DNA of 64,000 nucleotides from Pocillopora verrucosa (taxonomy: Eukaryota > Cnidaria > Anthozoa > Scleractinia > Pocilloporidae), in contig NC_089318.1 of assembly GCF_036669915.1 (NCBI RefSeq), forward strand, positions 5,131,849-5,195,848, in the 5' to 3' direction. The translations under genes were made by a program, and so were the position numbers. Below, in pieces: positions 22,643 to 35,500 of the stretch. The notes beneath the pieces were generated by a model. The model was not told the DNA's origin, ran no database searches, and was given only the letters and a program-made list of their open reading frames with translations. Each line of letters opens with the position of its first letter. Position 1 is the first letter of the stretch.

Positions 22643-23047
22643 TTAAGTGATTAAACACCTACGTTGCTTTTCTGATGTGATCAACGAGAACGAACCAGCG
22701 TTGATAATCGACTCAAATCTGAACCCTTTCTTCTGCGACGATGAATAGGTACAAATGGGTCGCTTAAGGAGCGATGCACAACTGATGGTATATCCACAGT
22801 TTCTGTTTGAGGAGAGAAGCGGCAGCTCCAAAACCTTTGGATTATTCTCAAACAAACCATCACTTGACCAAGAGATTTCCTCATGTTTTTCACCGCCTAT
22901 TTCATCCTTCCTAAAAGCAACAGCTCGGTAAAATAAATTTCCATCTCCGCTGACAACGACTTCTCTCCTTCGAGGAGTTATATTTTCAGACGTCGTAATT
23001 TGTTTATCTGATACGTTAACAAGTATGAAAATAAGCTGTACACACAT
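22643..23047 (-). pseudogene. OTU-like protease fragment lacking the catalytic cysteine
   Basis: The open frame reads REVVVSGDGNLFYRAVAF, then EKHEEI and, further on, SCASLLKRPICTYSS. OTU deubiquitinase-like domains have GDGNCxxRA with Cys as nucleophile (family knowledge). Here the codon at 22934-22936 is TTA (Leu), so the fragment cannot be catalytic by that mechanism. No start-associated or downstream exons are recognisable, and the reading frame is short compared with a full OTU domain. I infer a decayed copy from a repeat-encoded or multicopy OTU protein. An alternative is a functional non-catalytic OTU-like exon. Confidence 0.5.
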
Positions 23048-23049
23048 AA

Positions 23050-23840
23050 ATACAACTGAAAAGACTTAAATGAGTTATTTCATAGCGATTAACTGCTAAC
23101 TTTGTAAAATGTCAAGACCATTACGCGATGACGATTTCACAATAAACCTGACACGAGGAGAGACGTTCATCGGTATATTTCGTGGAAATACTAACAAAAA
23201 CTTACAGTTCTCTCGAATCAACATTATCTTTATCCATTTATGATAAAACCGCAGCGGAAAAGCATTGATCGCTCTCCAAAACTGATCGTTTTTTCGAACG
23301 TTGAAACAACCTTTCGCCGCCATACATTTCTTTATGGCGAGTTGCAATGTTTGCCCCGTGGCGATCCCAGAAATCTTTGCGCAAACACAAGGATCCGATT
23401 ACTGGCAACTCGTTCATTGAAAGTAGACTGAACCACATACTGAACTTGAAGATAATCAATCTTAAAGACCAAATAAGTTTTGACTCTGGTAATGTTCCCT
23501 TCAAAAAAAGGAAAAAAAACTTAAAGTACACTGATTATGCTAACAGAGCTACTTTTATTAAAAAAGCCAAAATTATACGCGTATTTACACATTATGCCAA
23601 AAATTATGCTAGCATAATCTATAAAGGCCTGACCACGAGTGAGCATGGCTACGCGTATCACGGGTAACTAACCTCGTTCCAAACCTACCATTCTTGAATT
23701 TTAAATAGACAACGGTGTCAGCTTCAAAGTCTTCAAGACACAGAATTTTCCAACTGAGAACAATGTAAAAGAAACAACCACTCTCTCCCTTGTTATGGAC
23801 GTACGATCATTCAACAGTCATGGACTGTTCATTTTCCTGG
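23050..23840. other. No recognised gene
   Basis: Several short open frames on both strands (for example one on the minus strand with WDRHGANIATRH near 23360) match nothing I recognise. The sequence TGGTAATGTTCCCTTCAAAA at 23487 is also found at 15969, so part of this stretch is dispersed repeat. The 3' flank of oxidase gene 2 occupies the right end. Confidence 0.4.
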
Positions 23841-23846
23841 CACAAG

Positions 23847-26800
23847 TCACTCTGTGATAACACGAGTGGTGGTACTGCAAACTTCTCGGGCGGCTCGTAA
23901 TCCAGTTTCCATGGCAGTGTGGACAGTAGCACAGGCAGTCATACTCGTGGCTTCACCAGCGAAAAACAGGCGATCCTCCACAGGGCGCCCAAGCTCGTGG
24001 CGCAAGCCATACGCATGAACTGTTGGAGAGCTGTACCCCCCGCGAATGAAAGGATGTTTGGACCAATGGTAATAGACGTAATCCATGAATGAATCAGTAG
24101 CAGGGTGTGGGTTAGAGTCGGTTCTGTTGAAAAAGGTGAAACAGGTAACAGAAATGTTAAGTTTCTAAAAAGAAACTTAACATTTAAAGTTAAAACGTTA
24201 AACTTTGAACGTCTTGTTAACATCAAGATATTTTTTTTCTAAAACGCTTAAAGTAAATTATGTTAACTTAATTCGTCTCATGATCCCTAGAAAGCCCTTC
24301 GACAAAAATGGCGAATCACGTTTGACCCTCTTCCTCTTCAGATGTAAATGTCTCTTCCTAACACTATCTACCGTACATTTTTTACAAGTTTAGCTCTGAG
24401 ATTATGGCATACATCAAACATTATTCCCGTGCACTTTTTAATTGAAGTACTCGTATTTCCATTAGAAATTCCTCTTTGTGCAAGTGAAAAGGGTAACAAC
24501 TTTCATAGTTATGGATGATTCACCCTCATAGAATGAAAGTATATTGTCCATCTAGCATTTTCGGATAATGCAGCTTATTTTAATGCAGAAAAGAGAGTCA
24601 AAAGTAGTTCATATTTAGACACATTTGTAAAGGTACAGCTTCCACCCCAACCATATTAAGTGCCTAACTTCTCGAATTCAACCTTAAATTTTGCCAGCAG
24701 ACTGCGAAACCACTCGCAAGTAAATAGCGAGTGGTGGTTAAGATTTCCCACTCTATTTTATCAAATGTGAACACTTTAAAGAGTGGTCTCGTAGATTCAT
24801 TTAGCTACTTGCAATGTTTGTACAACGTAATCAAATCCATTAAACATTCATTTAAATTCAATAATTGTCTTCTGATACAATTTTTTAAATCTGTGTGCGA
24901 CAGTTCATGGAGCAAGTACAATTTTTTAATGTCACCATCAGACTTGCCAATGATGGTGAAATAATTTTGTTAAACTTAGAATTAAATGATAAACTCGAAT
25001 TAATGTGCATGAATGTTTTTTGCAAGGCCTCAATGAGATTTATAATCAAAATTCAGATTAAACTGTCATGAAAATTTCGTATCTACCTCCCGCAATGCTG
25101 AAGTTCCAGAAATGTCCCAATAATTTCCGTTCTCTCTACCTACTTCTTTTGAAGGGTGGGGCACTTACTGAAATATGTGATCCAAATCTTGAAGAAACCC
25201 ATCTAAAACTTCTTGTCCGCTGAGGTTAATTTTCGCCTCTGCGGGCTCAGCCGTTTGAAAGCCCGCGATCAGATGACATTTCTCAGTGCTCTCCGTCGAG
25301 TCACGTGTGTACATCCACATTTGGCTCACAAAGCCCCGTACTCTGTATAATAGGTTTAAGTTGTCCGGCCAGAATTGTGACTTAAAACGACAAACAATTT
25401 TCAGTGCCCCTCTCATTTTTATTCCGTCTATGGCTCTTTTTTTGCTCGCTGGCAAAGGCGGAATGAAGGTTATGTCACCATCTTTGAGAACTGTCAGTGG
25501 TACAGTTATAACCACATATTTGGCGGTTAGAGTTTGGCCGAGTTGATTCTTCAGACAAACATGTCCATCTGATTTCGACTCATGCTGCATTTCTATTTTA
25601 TCCATACCATTCTCACCTGCAAGAAACAGCATTTAAAGAATGGAAATTGCTCCTTCTTTGAACAAAGAGTTGAGAAAGATGGTGAAGTTTTGAGCTTAGC
25701 CTTTGTCCTACGCTTCACAAAAACATACAAGTACCCACCGGGAATCAAATCTCAGACATTGGGATTCCGTGCTTCGACGTTCTACCGCTGAGCTACAAAG
25801 ACCCTAGGTTCATATACGACACCTGTCCTTTAAGTACTGCCGGGATTGGCTTTTTTTGAAAGTGTTATATGAATAAATAGAATAAAAAAGCTGATAAATT
25901 TTGAGCTTGGTGAAGAAATAAAAGTGTTTTTCGTCTATGTGAGTAAATGTGAAGAACGGAACACGAAACTAAGAATTGCACCTTGCAAACCTTAAGAATT
26001 GAACCTTGCGAACGTTAAGACCTAAACACTGCGAACATTAATGTTATTTTTTAATTAGAACCTACCATCAAACTGAATACTGATTATCTTATCAAAGGGC
26101 GTGTTTATTGACACACACGTAGCTTTTATATACCCGAATTGAGTTTAATCCTTCGAGAGAAATTGTTGTCTGCGAGAACGGATAGTTTCTTTTTGACAAA
26201 TTAGAACCTTGGAATATTTTAAATCTAATTATCGGAGGATATAGCCAAGAAAAACCTTAACAACCGTAAATAGCAGAAAGCTGATAAATTTTGAGCTTGG
26301 TGAAGAAATAAAGGTGTTTTGCGTCTTAGAAACGAAGAAAAGTTTTCAGTTGAGTGTCAAACGCATTCTAGGATTGCATTAGCTTTGCTAAACTTTGTCC
26401 TTTGATTGTTCTTGAAAACGTGCACCATACTCTCAACCAATCAGTTGCAAAACTAAAACCAACCACGACTTGATCAATTCCATTTCCTGTGCTTCAATCA
26501 GTTCGCTCGCTATTACTATGATTTCTCACTGGCTCTTTGTGGTAAAGAACTTTTTTCTAAGTTTAAAGACACCACATAAACTTGACTCTGAAGATGACTT
26601 TCGCACAGGTTGTCGAAACGTCAGTCACCAACAACAGTTCTTTTCAGAACTACACTCACCCGGACGATCACACTATACGAACTACACTACATAAAATTGC
26701 TTCATTCGATTAACATCAGCTCTCATTGAAGGCGAGTGCATGGAATATATACCGTGTTATATAAAAGACATATAAATGTCTCTCAAACAACTTTACCTTT

Positions 26801-29800
26801 CCAATTAATCTCTGTCACTTGCCAACACAGCCGTTTCTCGACTTCAGAACACTTCTTTAAGAAATGCTCCACAAGCAGAGAATACGATCCCGCCAACCTG
26901 AAGAAAAAATTTGAAAAAGCAGTAAAATATACCTTGAAAAAAAAATACCGATAAAAATGAAATATACTGAAAATACCGTGAAAAGTTTATGAGATACGCA
27001 AACAATTAAATGTGTCCTTTATAATTCTCATGTTGATCAGGGGTTTATCCTGAAAAAATTGAGAAGAACGGGCAATAAAAGGCAGTAGGGGAGCAATTGT
27101 ATTCTATAACAACAACCAACCTTCACATCTACTTGAAATGGATTACAAAATTTGACCAAACATCCAACAAAGAAGGGAGGCAAAGGGGAGGATAGTAGTC
27201 ATCGAGGTCCCAACCCACCCCCCCCCCCCTCTAAATCCACCCAAGTTGGTAATAAGATCTGAGGAAACCAATCTTCAAGAGTCAACCTTTTTCAGTTTGA
27301 GTGGTTTTGCTACGAAGCAAGTCTAAATTGTTAACATTTGGGTCATTTTGGGGTGCTTTTTTGCAAGGACGCGGTGAGCTTTGTCGCGAACCTGCCTGGT
27401 TATATTAAACCTGCATATGGGAGTAGATTCTTCAGTCAAACGTTCAATTTTGTTACTTTTAGACATAAGCACAAGCAATTGACGTCACAAGTGGTACTGT
27501 ATTCTTTAATCTTCCACACATAAAGTGAAACCAGGGATGAACATGAAAGCGACCTTCGCAGTAATGAACACTACTTGGGCTGTAGTGAAAATAAGGCCTG
27601 AAAAAAATTCAGGCCTGTACGGGGTGACAATAACTTTTTTCCAAAAGCGGTCGCCGATATTGTAATGGGCAGCTGCGCTGTAACATGAATCCCAAACGAG
27701 AGAACGTGCTCGCAGGCTAAACAAATGGCGGTAAACGACCGGTAATGAGCTTCTATGGAAACCTCTGGTAGAACATAGAAAGACTGAGTTAAAATGATGG
27801 ATTGACGAAGGGCAGTTCATTGCTTGTGGTAAAGATGGTGGAGTGAGACCTCGCTTAAACACCCATTCAAAAGCCCCTTTTCCTTCTCTAGAAATTTTGG
27901 ATTAAAGTTAAAACTGTTGACCACAAAATTAAAACTAACTGACCTGAAATTCCCATCGCCATATGTCCAAGCATTTTCCTCACGTGCACACTCATACAGA
28001 CCCATCTGGCTGGGTGCAGCAGCTACTGTTTGGCAATACATAGAATCAAACACCGCCATCACATCATCGTTACACTTCTGTCTCTCCAACCACTGTTGAA
28101 TACTCATTTCTCTGCGACAGGAAAAAGTACCAAAGAAACCAGTCTCTATAAGTCTAAAATTCACCTTCCGTTGTTTTAAAATGACGCATTAAAAGGTGCA
28201 TAAGATGAATTAGCCTCTCTCGTTGTTAAGTTTGTTCCATTACCTGCTTACTAGATTAGTTAATAAAGGGATAAGTTTCTAAAGAACTGTGGTGCTACGT
28301 CGATGGTAGAGTATAACAGGGTAATTCAGTATTTTTATCAACCGAGTTGATAACGTAAATTGGCCACACCGTAAAGAGTTTATAAGCGGAAATTTCGAGC
28401 GTTAGCCCTTCGTCAATCGCTCTGACGAAGGGCTAACTCTCGAAACGTCAGCTTTGAAACTCCTTACAGTGGCCAATTTATGTTATCAACTCAGTTGTTA
28501 AAACAAAATTACCCTACTAGACCAGTGATGTGTTTTACTTCGCCAACCACTTACACCGCAGAGGTTAGATTTTGCAGCCATCTCTTCTCAGGGATGAATG
28601 ACACTCAACTAAAATGTCAAAGGGACTTACCTAGAATTCTCGGCATCATCTCCGGGATTCTGTCTACTGTCAATTTCTGATGCCTCTATTGATTCTGCTT
28701 GGGCAGAAGTTGCCTTGGATTCTAAATCAGGTTTAACAGAGTAACTCTCTGCACTTCTACCATTATCTTCACAGGAAACATTTTCTGCATTTTGATGGAG
28801 TTCTCTTTTAGATATCTTGTCCCAAAGAAAAATGATATCATCCCAAGCTTTCCAGGCTTTCTGAATATCAGGATGGCTACTTAATAGTGGATGTAATTCA
28901 TCTTTGTAGAAAAACATGTATTCTTTCTCCATTCCCTCACATTTGAAGCACTGCAAAGTCAGCAAAATGGAAGATTTCTCTAATCATCTTATGTGCTCTT
29001 TTATCGAGAAGGAAAGTAAAGTTATGGAGAGCACTATGGCACACAGCCAATCAAAAAGAGCATTATGTACCAGGCGGTAAAAATTACCTGATCATATGAC
29101 ATTACACCCAGCATGAAAGTGTGACCCCTTGTGTGTGACAGTATGACAATTGCATGACAGTGAGACTGCATTATAAATCAAATCAACATCTCAGATGGCA
29201 ATAGCTACTTACGTAAATATGGTCAAATATCTTTCCTGGGAGACTGATGTCTTTGTAATATTGCAAAAGTCAGTCAAGCCCTTAAGTTTATTCACCCCCT
29301 TGGGACAAATTTCTTTCTCTCTCCATGTAGCCCTCTGCTGCTTTAAAAATCAAAGACGCACTTGCTTGCCAAAATGACACCAGCTCTGCTGGGCACACAC
29401 TTATTTGCTTTACAAATGAACTGCTATTTTAAGGAGAAATTCCTTTTTGGTCACTACTGGGTATAAATAGGGCTAATAAGAAAAGTTTACATTAGGACTA
29501 GTATGTATGTTACAGTAGGGTCCCAGCCGCAGGAGTGAGAGAAAATATATAATAAATAACATGCTTTACAACACTTTGGTGATGAATTCCAAATGCAATT
29601 TACAAGTAACAAGTCCTGACCACTGATAATTCCATAGAAAAAGAAAAATTGCATGCATGCAATCAACAACACCTTCACCCACTAAAAGTTTATGTATCTT
29701 ACTGGTTGCACAACCCAGCCATTTTCTTTTGCTGTCCTGGTTATGATACTATCTGATCCATGGATAAACTCTCCACCAAGATCAATTGGAGCAAATCCTT

Positions 29801-30541
29801 CAAATGGCTGAACTTGCTTCACTCTTCCACCTAGCGAGACAAGCAAAAAGTAATTATTGAAAAATTAAAGGAAATTAGAAGATTATTAAATATGTTCAAA
29901 ATCCTCTCAGGTCCCTGAGAGATGGATCACAGTTAATACATACTCAACAAAACTCAATCCTGGGCCCAGTTGTTCAAAAGGAGGATAACTCTATCCAACA
30001 GATAAATTGCTATCCAGTAGATAGCAATTATACAACCAGGGCCTGATTGGTAAATAAAAACTGCTGAAAGTTGTCTACTGAGAGTAACACAGGATTTTCA
30101 AATGGCCTTCTCTTGAAATTATAGCCTTTAAAGATACCTATTCAACAATGCTAGATTAAAAAATAAATATTTAAGTTGAGTTTGGTCCATTCAAAGAAAA
30201 AACAACTATATTCCAAACAGTTCAAAAGTGTTCTGAGTAATGCTGTGATGTGAAAAAAGGATGTGCAAAAGAAGTATGGGTAAGTGATTTTGACAAGGGT
30301 TATAAGGGTATAAACAAAAGAGAAAATTGCATTACGTGCCTTCTTGTGCAATTCAATATGTTAAAAATTGACTACTGTATTTACCAAAATAATCAGATGC
30401 TTCCAATAAGACAACTTGAAGACCAGCCTCTGACAGAGCTGATGCTGCCGCCAGCCCAGCCATTCCTCCACCAACAACAGCAACTTGGGTATCATGGTAA
30501 GGTGGTGTTGCCTTCCCTTGAAGAAGAAATGAATGCACCAT
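23847..30541 (-). CDS. Spermine/polyamine-oxidase-like flavoprotein, gene 2
   Basis: FAD amine oxidase, paralogue of gene 1; expected to oxidise polyamines with release of H2O2. Exons by splice sites and phase: 30385-30541, 29703-29830, 28631-28950, 27944-28111, 26797-26897, 25169-25616 and 23847-24123 (TGA at 23847). This gives 532 residues if the ATG at 30541 is used. That start is uncertain: CTTCTTCAAG just inside would also serve as an acceptor for an upstream exon. Visible motifs are the Rossmann VAVVGGGMAGLAAAS, VVLLEAS, GGRVKQVQPFEGF, LGGEFIHGSD and TVPLTVLKDGDITF. The C-terminal FAD-binding signature is RLFFAGEATSMTACATVHTAMETG. The length fits spermine oxidases (about 500-555 aa). 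An acidic Ser/Glu-rich insertion (exon 28631-28950) differs strongly from gene 1. Confidence 0.87.
25733..25804 (-). repeat. tRNA-like pseudogene or tRNA-derived SINE head
   Basis: On the minus strand the 5' end GGGTCTTTG is followed by an A-box-like TAGCTCAGCGGTAGAAC. A B-box-like GATTTGATTCCC comes at tRNA spacing. The acceptor stem does not pair (the 3' side reads GGTGGGT instead of AAGACCC), and the T-loop lacks TTCGA. So it is not a working tRNA. It sits in an intron of oxidase gene 2. Confidence 0.6.
26560..26690 (+). repeat. Dispersed repeat with GTCGAAACGTCAGTCAC motif
   Basis: ACTCTGAAGATGACTTTCGC, GGTTGTCGAAACGTCAGTCAC and CCCGGACGATCACAC. I recall this arrangement as a common anthozoan dispersed repeat. 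It lies in an intron of oxidase gene 2. The phrase TGATAAATTTTGAGCTTGGTGAAGAAATAAA also occurs twice nearby (25892 and 26282), a local duplication. Confidence 0.45.
28325..28505. repeat. Fold-back element, about 75-bp arms
   Basis: The left arm runs from GAGTTGATAACGTAAATTGGCCAC (28343) to CGTTAGCCCTTCGTCA. The right arm TGACGAAGGGCTAACTCTCGAAACGTC ends in GTGGCCAATTTATGTTATCAACTC. The arms meet around 28415-28425. Half or diverged copies occur at 41055-41165, 44435-44520 and 62480-62570. Intronic in oxidase gene 2. Confidence 0.8.
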
Positions 30542-31119
30542 TGCTAATGCACAAAGAAAAAGCTGAATAACTTTTTAATCAGCTGTCAACAGGACCCAAC
30601 AAATCATATATTCATTGCTTTTGTTTTTTTTTTCACATGAAGGCTTTTAGTAGTTACAACATGATAAGTAGAGTAGAACAAATTTATTTGTGGTTTGCAC
30701 TTTGAGTAAGATGTCTTGTTCATGTGAAGATAAACACCCCTGAGTGACTGAGTCCATCCTTCTTTTCAGCTTCTTATCGTCTAATTCCCTAGTACCTTGA
30801 AATTTATCATGCAGGCCCACCAGAAAATCTAATAGTATACACTTTTCACTGTAGAACTTGGGTCAAAAACATTTCAAGATGTTTCAACTGGTCTCCAGTA
30901 ATGTGATGATCATGATATTCCAAGGTTGGCAGGAGAAGGTAAAGTGTGCACTCCAACCAAGTGGAGCCTTAACCTCAAGTGACTAGAAATATCACTACTC
31001 TCCCAGATGGGATGGTAATTCATTGCAGGTTACCCCAAGATATTTTGTCAGCTTCCCTGATGGTTTTCCTGTACCCATTTATATTCTTGGGTGAAGAGAG
31101 GCATTGTCTGAGTAGAGTG

Positions 31120-31440
31120 TTTTATCTTTTGACTCACATAAGTGACCAAAACAGAATTTCTCCTCACAATATCCATACAATCTCAAGCAGACAATTAAAC
31201 TAAGTGATGAGAATATAGAGAAATATGAATTAAGGGATTATTAGTTGATCCAGTGACAAATTCTCAGAACTAAAATCATAATAATTGTATGGCAGTTATT
31301 ATGGAGAATTACTAATAAGATCTTGGGAGTGAAAGGTTTAACAAAGATCACAACACAATGACCAGCCCAGGTCTCGAACCAGGACCTCTCAACCTGGAGT
31401 CCACCACATCTCCCCTGAGATTCTAAGACCACTTGTTATA
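31120..31440 (-). repeat. MITE copy next to a SINE-like element
   Basis: 31137-31341 is a copy of the ~200-bp AACTCCCA-type MITE (AAGTGACCAAAACAGAATTTCTCC to ATCTTGGGAGTGAAAGG). Immediately right, the minus strand carries an RNA polymerase III B-box-like GGTTCGAGACC (31370-31380) within TCCTGGTTCGAGACCTGGGC, followed by GGTCATTGTGTTGTGATC. I recall the last part as typical of coral SINE bodies. No exon for oxidase gene 2 or MEMO1 is visible in 30542-32551. Confidence 0.45.
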
Positions 31441-32551
31441 ATCTGGAAAGCTTTCTGAGTCTTAACTTGATGGATAGGTAGATGTTCAAATTTTAATTAA
31501 TTATACTCTGAATGTTCATTTCTAGCTACAAGAAATGGGGATATAAACTCTATAAAACCAACCATCACAATCAGCATTACTCATTCTTTTAACTCTCTTC
31601 TGATTGTGCTCCAAACAAGCTGCTGCGTGAAAACCAAGACACGCTTGACATTCTTTCAGTCAGTTAGGTAGGAGTTTATGTTCAACCCCTTGAAATTCAT
31701 TCTTCTCTAAGCTTTCCTGAAACAAAAATTTATCATTTCCACTATTGAGAAATAAATTATTCAATAAGGTAAAAAGTCTGAGATTTTCATTCTTCATAAG
31801 CTAATAATAATTTGCTCTTTATCACCCCTATGACATGACGAATAAACATCTTTCAACAGTCATTGGCACTTCAACCAACATTTAGACTGAGGCCTCATGT
31901 ACTACACAAAATCTGTATCTTGTGGTTGATAGCGTCTTAGTGTTTCAAGGAGGGAAAACTTAAAATAGAAGGACACATTCTTTAAGACACTCCCTGGAAT
32001 GACAAAGGGATATACAATACATAACTAAATAAAATTATCATCGAGTGTGTTTGCCAAATGTTAGATCAATTAGTCTGCTGTACAAAACATTACATCAAGA
32101 ACGTCCCTGATTAGCCTAAGTGCAGAAAAACCCCACCTCCCTCCCCATAGGAATGGACCTCAAACCACTGCCTCCCCTTGATGAATTCCCCAGTCGCAGT
32201 CCTACCTTAGGCATTCTTCTCTCGCTCTCATCTTAAATTAACATTATTTCTGTCCTAGTTCTTGGCTCTTCTTGGATCTGCAAGTATGAAGTCTTCCCCT
32301 TAATAACCTGCTTAGATAGGTTGGAACGATTTCTGAAAATTCTCTGACCACGTGTCCAGCTCTCTTATGAATACACAATCAAAACAAAACAGATCAGCAG
32401 ACTCTCCAACTTGACCATGCACTCCCCAGTTCCTCACGAACGTCACATCATTCTGTGTTAGAAACATTTCCAGTCATTTGCTTTTGTCGGGTAATTTTTT
32501 TTTTTATAGAACCGAGATTAACACAATTTCTATAATCAGCAACCAAGTACT

Positions 32552-35500
32552 ATGTCCATGCGCCGAGCAAGTCACGCAGGAACCTGGTATTCTGATAATG
32601 GTACAGTAAAAGCGCTTAGAACAAAATGTTTTCTATCTGAAAGCAAACTTTAAATATTTGCTATCGCGAAAAAATACCGGTGTTTTAAAAATTACTTACA
32701 TCTATTGTTTCTCCCGGCAATTCTAGCCCGAACACTTAATCAGAAGTTAGAGGAATGGTTATCTAAAGCTCACCCTTCGTGTCGACCAGCCAAAGCTATC
32801 ATAGCACCGTAAGTAAAATTAGATATTTATGAAGTTCTTCGAAAATTAAATAGATAATTGAAGAACGACCCTTTGTGAATTGAGTGATGTTTTCTTTCCT
32901 TCATGAAGACATGCGGGTTATCAGTACTGTGGATCTTGTGGAGCTCATGCCTACAGACAGATCGATCCAAGTAAAATGTAAGTTATTATGGTGCCGTGTC
33001 CCTCGCGCTTTTCAAAGGTGTTAAGTAGGGGAAAAAATTATTTGAACAGAACTCGCATGACTATTCATGTTTGCCCCCGATATCAACGGGAAACAACAAT
33101 ATAAGCTTCAATAGATTTCTGTTTTAAGGTGCCATCCACAGACTTTTGGTGGTTCATTCAGTTAAGAGGCTAAGCGAGGTTGTTGAATTTTTGGTTCATG
33201 AAATCTCTTTTCTCTTTTCTTTTTCCTCATTATTTGCATTAAGTTCTCCTAACTGATTTGCATACAAATATTTTTGGGCAGCTTTGAGAATTGAAAATTG
33301 ATAACCCGCTAACACACACTGCTTTCTGACATAGTAAACTTATTTTGTGTGCTTTGGACTTTCAAGTGTGAAAATGTCTTGCTTTAATGTGTTATGAGAA
33401 ATTGGGTGTTGGTCAGAAGAGGGAGCTGCCAGCTGTGTTGCTGTTATGAAATTAATTGAAGGGCCTGTTGCAATATGGAAATCTCATTGCGCCAAATTCA
33501 GAGCAAAAAATGTAAAGCAGTTTGCAGTTCATTAAGGTATCCTTTTCATCCATACAGTTACTAAGTAAATAATTTTAAATTTGTAGGTAACAATTGTATA
33601 AGCATTAATAATTTACCCACTGGCTCAACTTTGTCTTTGTCAACTGGCTAAGGAAAAAAATGAAACTGTACCCATTAAGAGTTAATTGTAAATATTTAAG
33701 CCAGGCCATGTTACAACCTACAATTTTATCAGATTTATATAACTTCTCATGTACATGAAGAAGCCTTGTTAAAAATTTTTATCGTAAACCATGGAAGAGT
33801 AAACTCCCTTTCTGACTGCTTGTGTTCTATTTAATTAGTTGTTTTATGTTTGTGGTTAATTCTGTCTGTCATTCTACCTGTTATTAAATGGCCAATTTGA
33901 TTTCACTATTTTTTTAAGTAACATGTACAACTCTCTAGGGCTTCAAGTGAAAATTGTCTAAATTGATATTTTGATGACTGTAAATATTTAAAGGGATAGT
34001 ATTCTAGATCAATTTTTTGATCTTCTAAGAAGTTTTTGTTTTATATAACAAAGGACAGACTTTAATTTTGGAGAGGGGGTTTATCAGTGGTACTATAATG
34101 TGGAGGGAAAAAATATTACCTAGAATGTCATTTGTTAGAGCATGGAATAGGTATGTTATATCTTATTGGCAATCCATGGACCTGAGAAGCTGCTCATGTG
34201 AAATAAACTTACATAATTAACCTTTTAACTCCCATAAGTGACCAAGACAGAATTTCTCCTTACAGTATCAATAAAATATCAAACAGATAAGTGATAAGAA
34301 CAAAGAAAAATATCAATTTAGGGATGATAAGTTGATCCAATGCTAAATTCTCTGAACTAACCTTATAAGAAATATATGGTTGACAGTAAGGAGAATTATA
34401 AAGTTGATCTGGGAGTTAAAGGGTCAACCCTTTAACTCCCAGAGGAGATTAACACGAAAATTATCTGACTGTAAACAGTATCCAGCAAACAGGTAATGAG
34501 AATATTCAAACCAATACTCAAACATACCAGGTAGAAGTTGATATCTTGATCTAACACTTAATTATTATAAAAAAAATTACAAGGAAATGTGTTGAGCTAG
34601 AAGGGAGAATCAAAACTCAAATCTTGGGAGTTGGAGGGTTAATTTAACCCTTTAACTCCCAGATCAAATTTGTAATTCTTTTTACTGTCAATCATACAAT
34701 TCTTATAATGTTAGTTCAGAGAATTCAGTACTGGATCAACTAATTATCCCCAAACTAATATTTTTCTTTATTCTCATCACTTACCTAGTTGATATTGTAT
34801 TAATCTTGTAAGGAGAAATTCTGTCTTGGTCACTTGTGGGAGTTGAAAGGTTAATAAGGGAGTGGAAGCTCTCAGGAGGTTCCCTCTAAATTCAAAGAAG
34901 GTGTCCATAACTGGAATTGGCTTTTTAGTTGTTTGGTGTTTCGATGGCCTAAAATTATTAAGTCATGGCCAGAAGTGTAATTTTTGTTACTGGTGTAGAT
35001 AATGAATCTATACTGAAATGGAAAAAGGAAAGGGAAAAGGACTCTTTGCTGACCACACCTCTTTTCTTTGAAATGAGCTGCGTGGCTGGCAGTAGTTTAC
35101 AATTGGGGATTCAAGTGACACTGTTAGGCTAAACCCTTTAAGTCTCACCAGTGACCTAGACAGAATTTCCCCTTACACCATCAGTATAATATCAAGCAGG
35201 CAATTAATGAGAATAAAGAAAAATATCAATAAGGGGATTATTGGTTGATCCAGTTCCAAATTCTCCAAATTAACATTGCATGAACTATAAGACAGACAGT
35301 AAGGAGAATTACTAATGAAATCATGGGAGTTAAAGGGTTAATACCCACACAATCAAGAAGAAAAAGTATGATTTCTTTAACTGTAAGGAAGCTATGAATG
35401 CTGTGATATGTAAATGCTCCCCTTGCTTTAATAACAGCGTGCCACATGACTAGGAAACTCAGGTTACCATATTATGGTTGTCAAAATTGTCCTTTGCTAA

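Noticed and set aside
23096..23667. Several mutually overlapping frames, including one with WDRHGANIATRH
   Set aside because: No family recognised, no consistent splice sites, frames on both strands; partly shares sequence with the 15.97-kb repeat.
25733..25804. Possible functional tRNA gene on the minus strand
   Set aside because: A and B boxes are recognisable but the acceptor stem does not pair and the T-loop is altered.
30542..32551. A bidirectional promoter shared by oxidase gene 2 and MEMO1
   Set aside because: The genes are head-to-head but 2 kb apart, the true start of gene 2 is uncertain, and the gap is filled with MITE and SINE-like repeats; no shared element could be identified.
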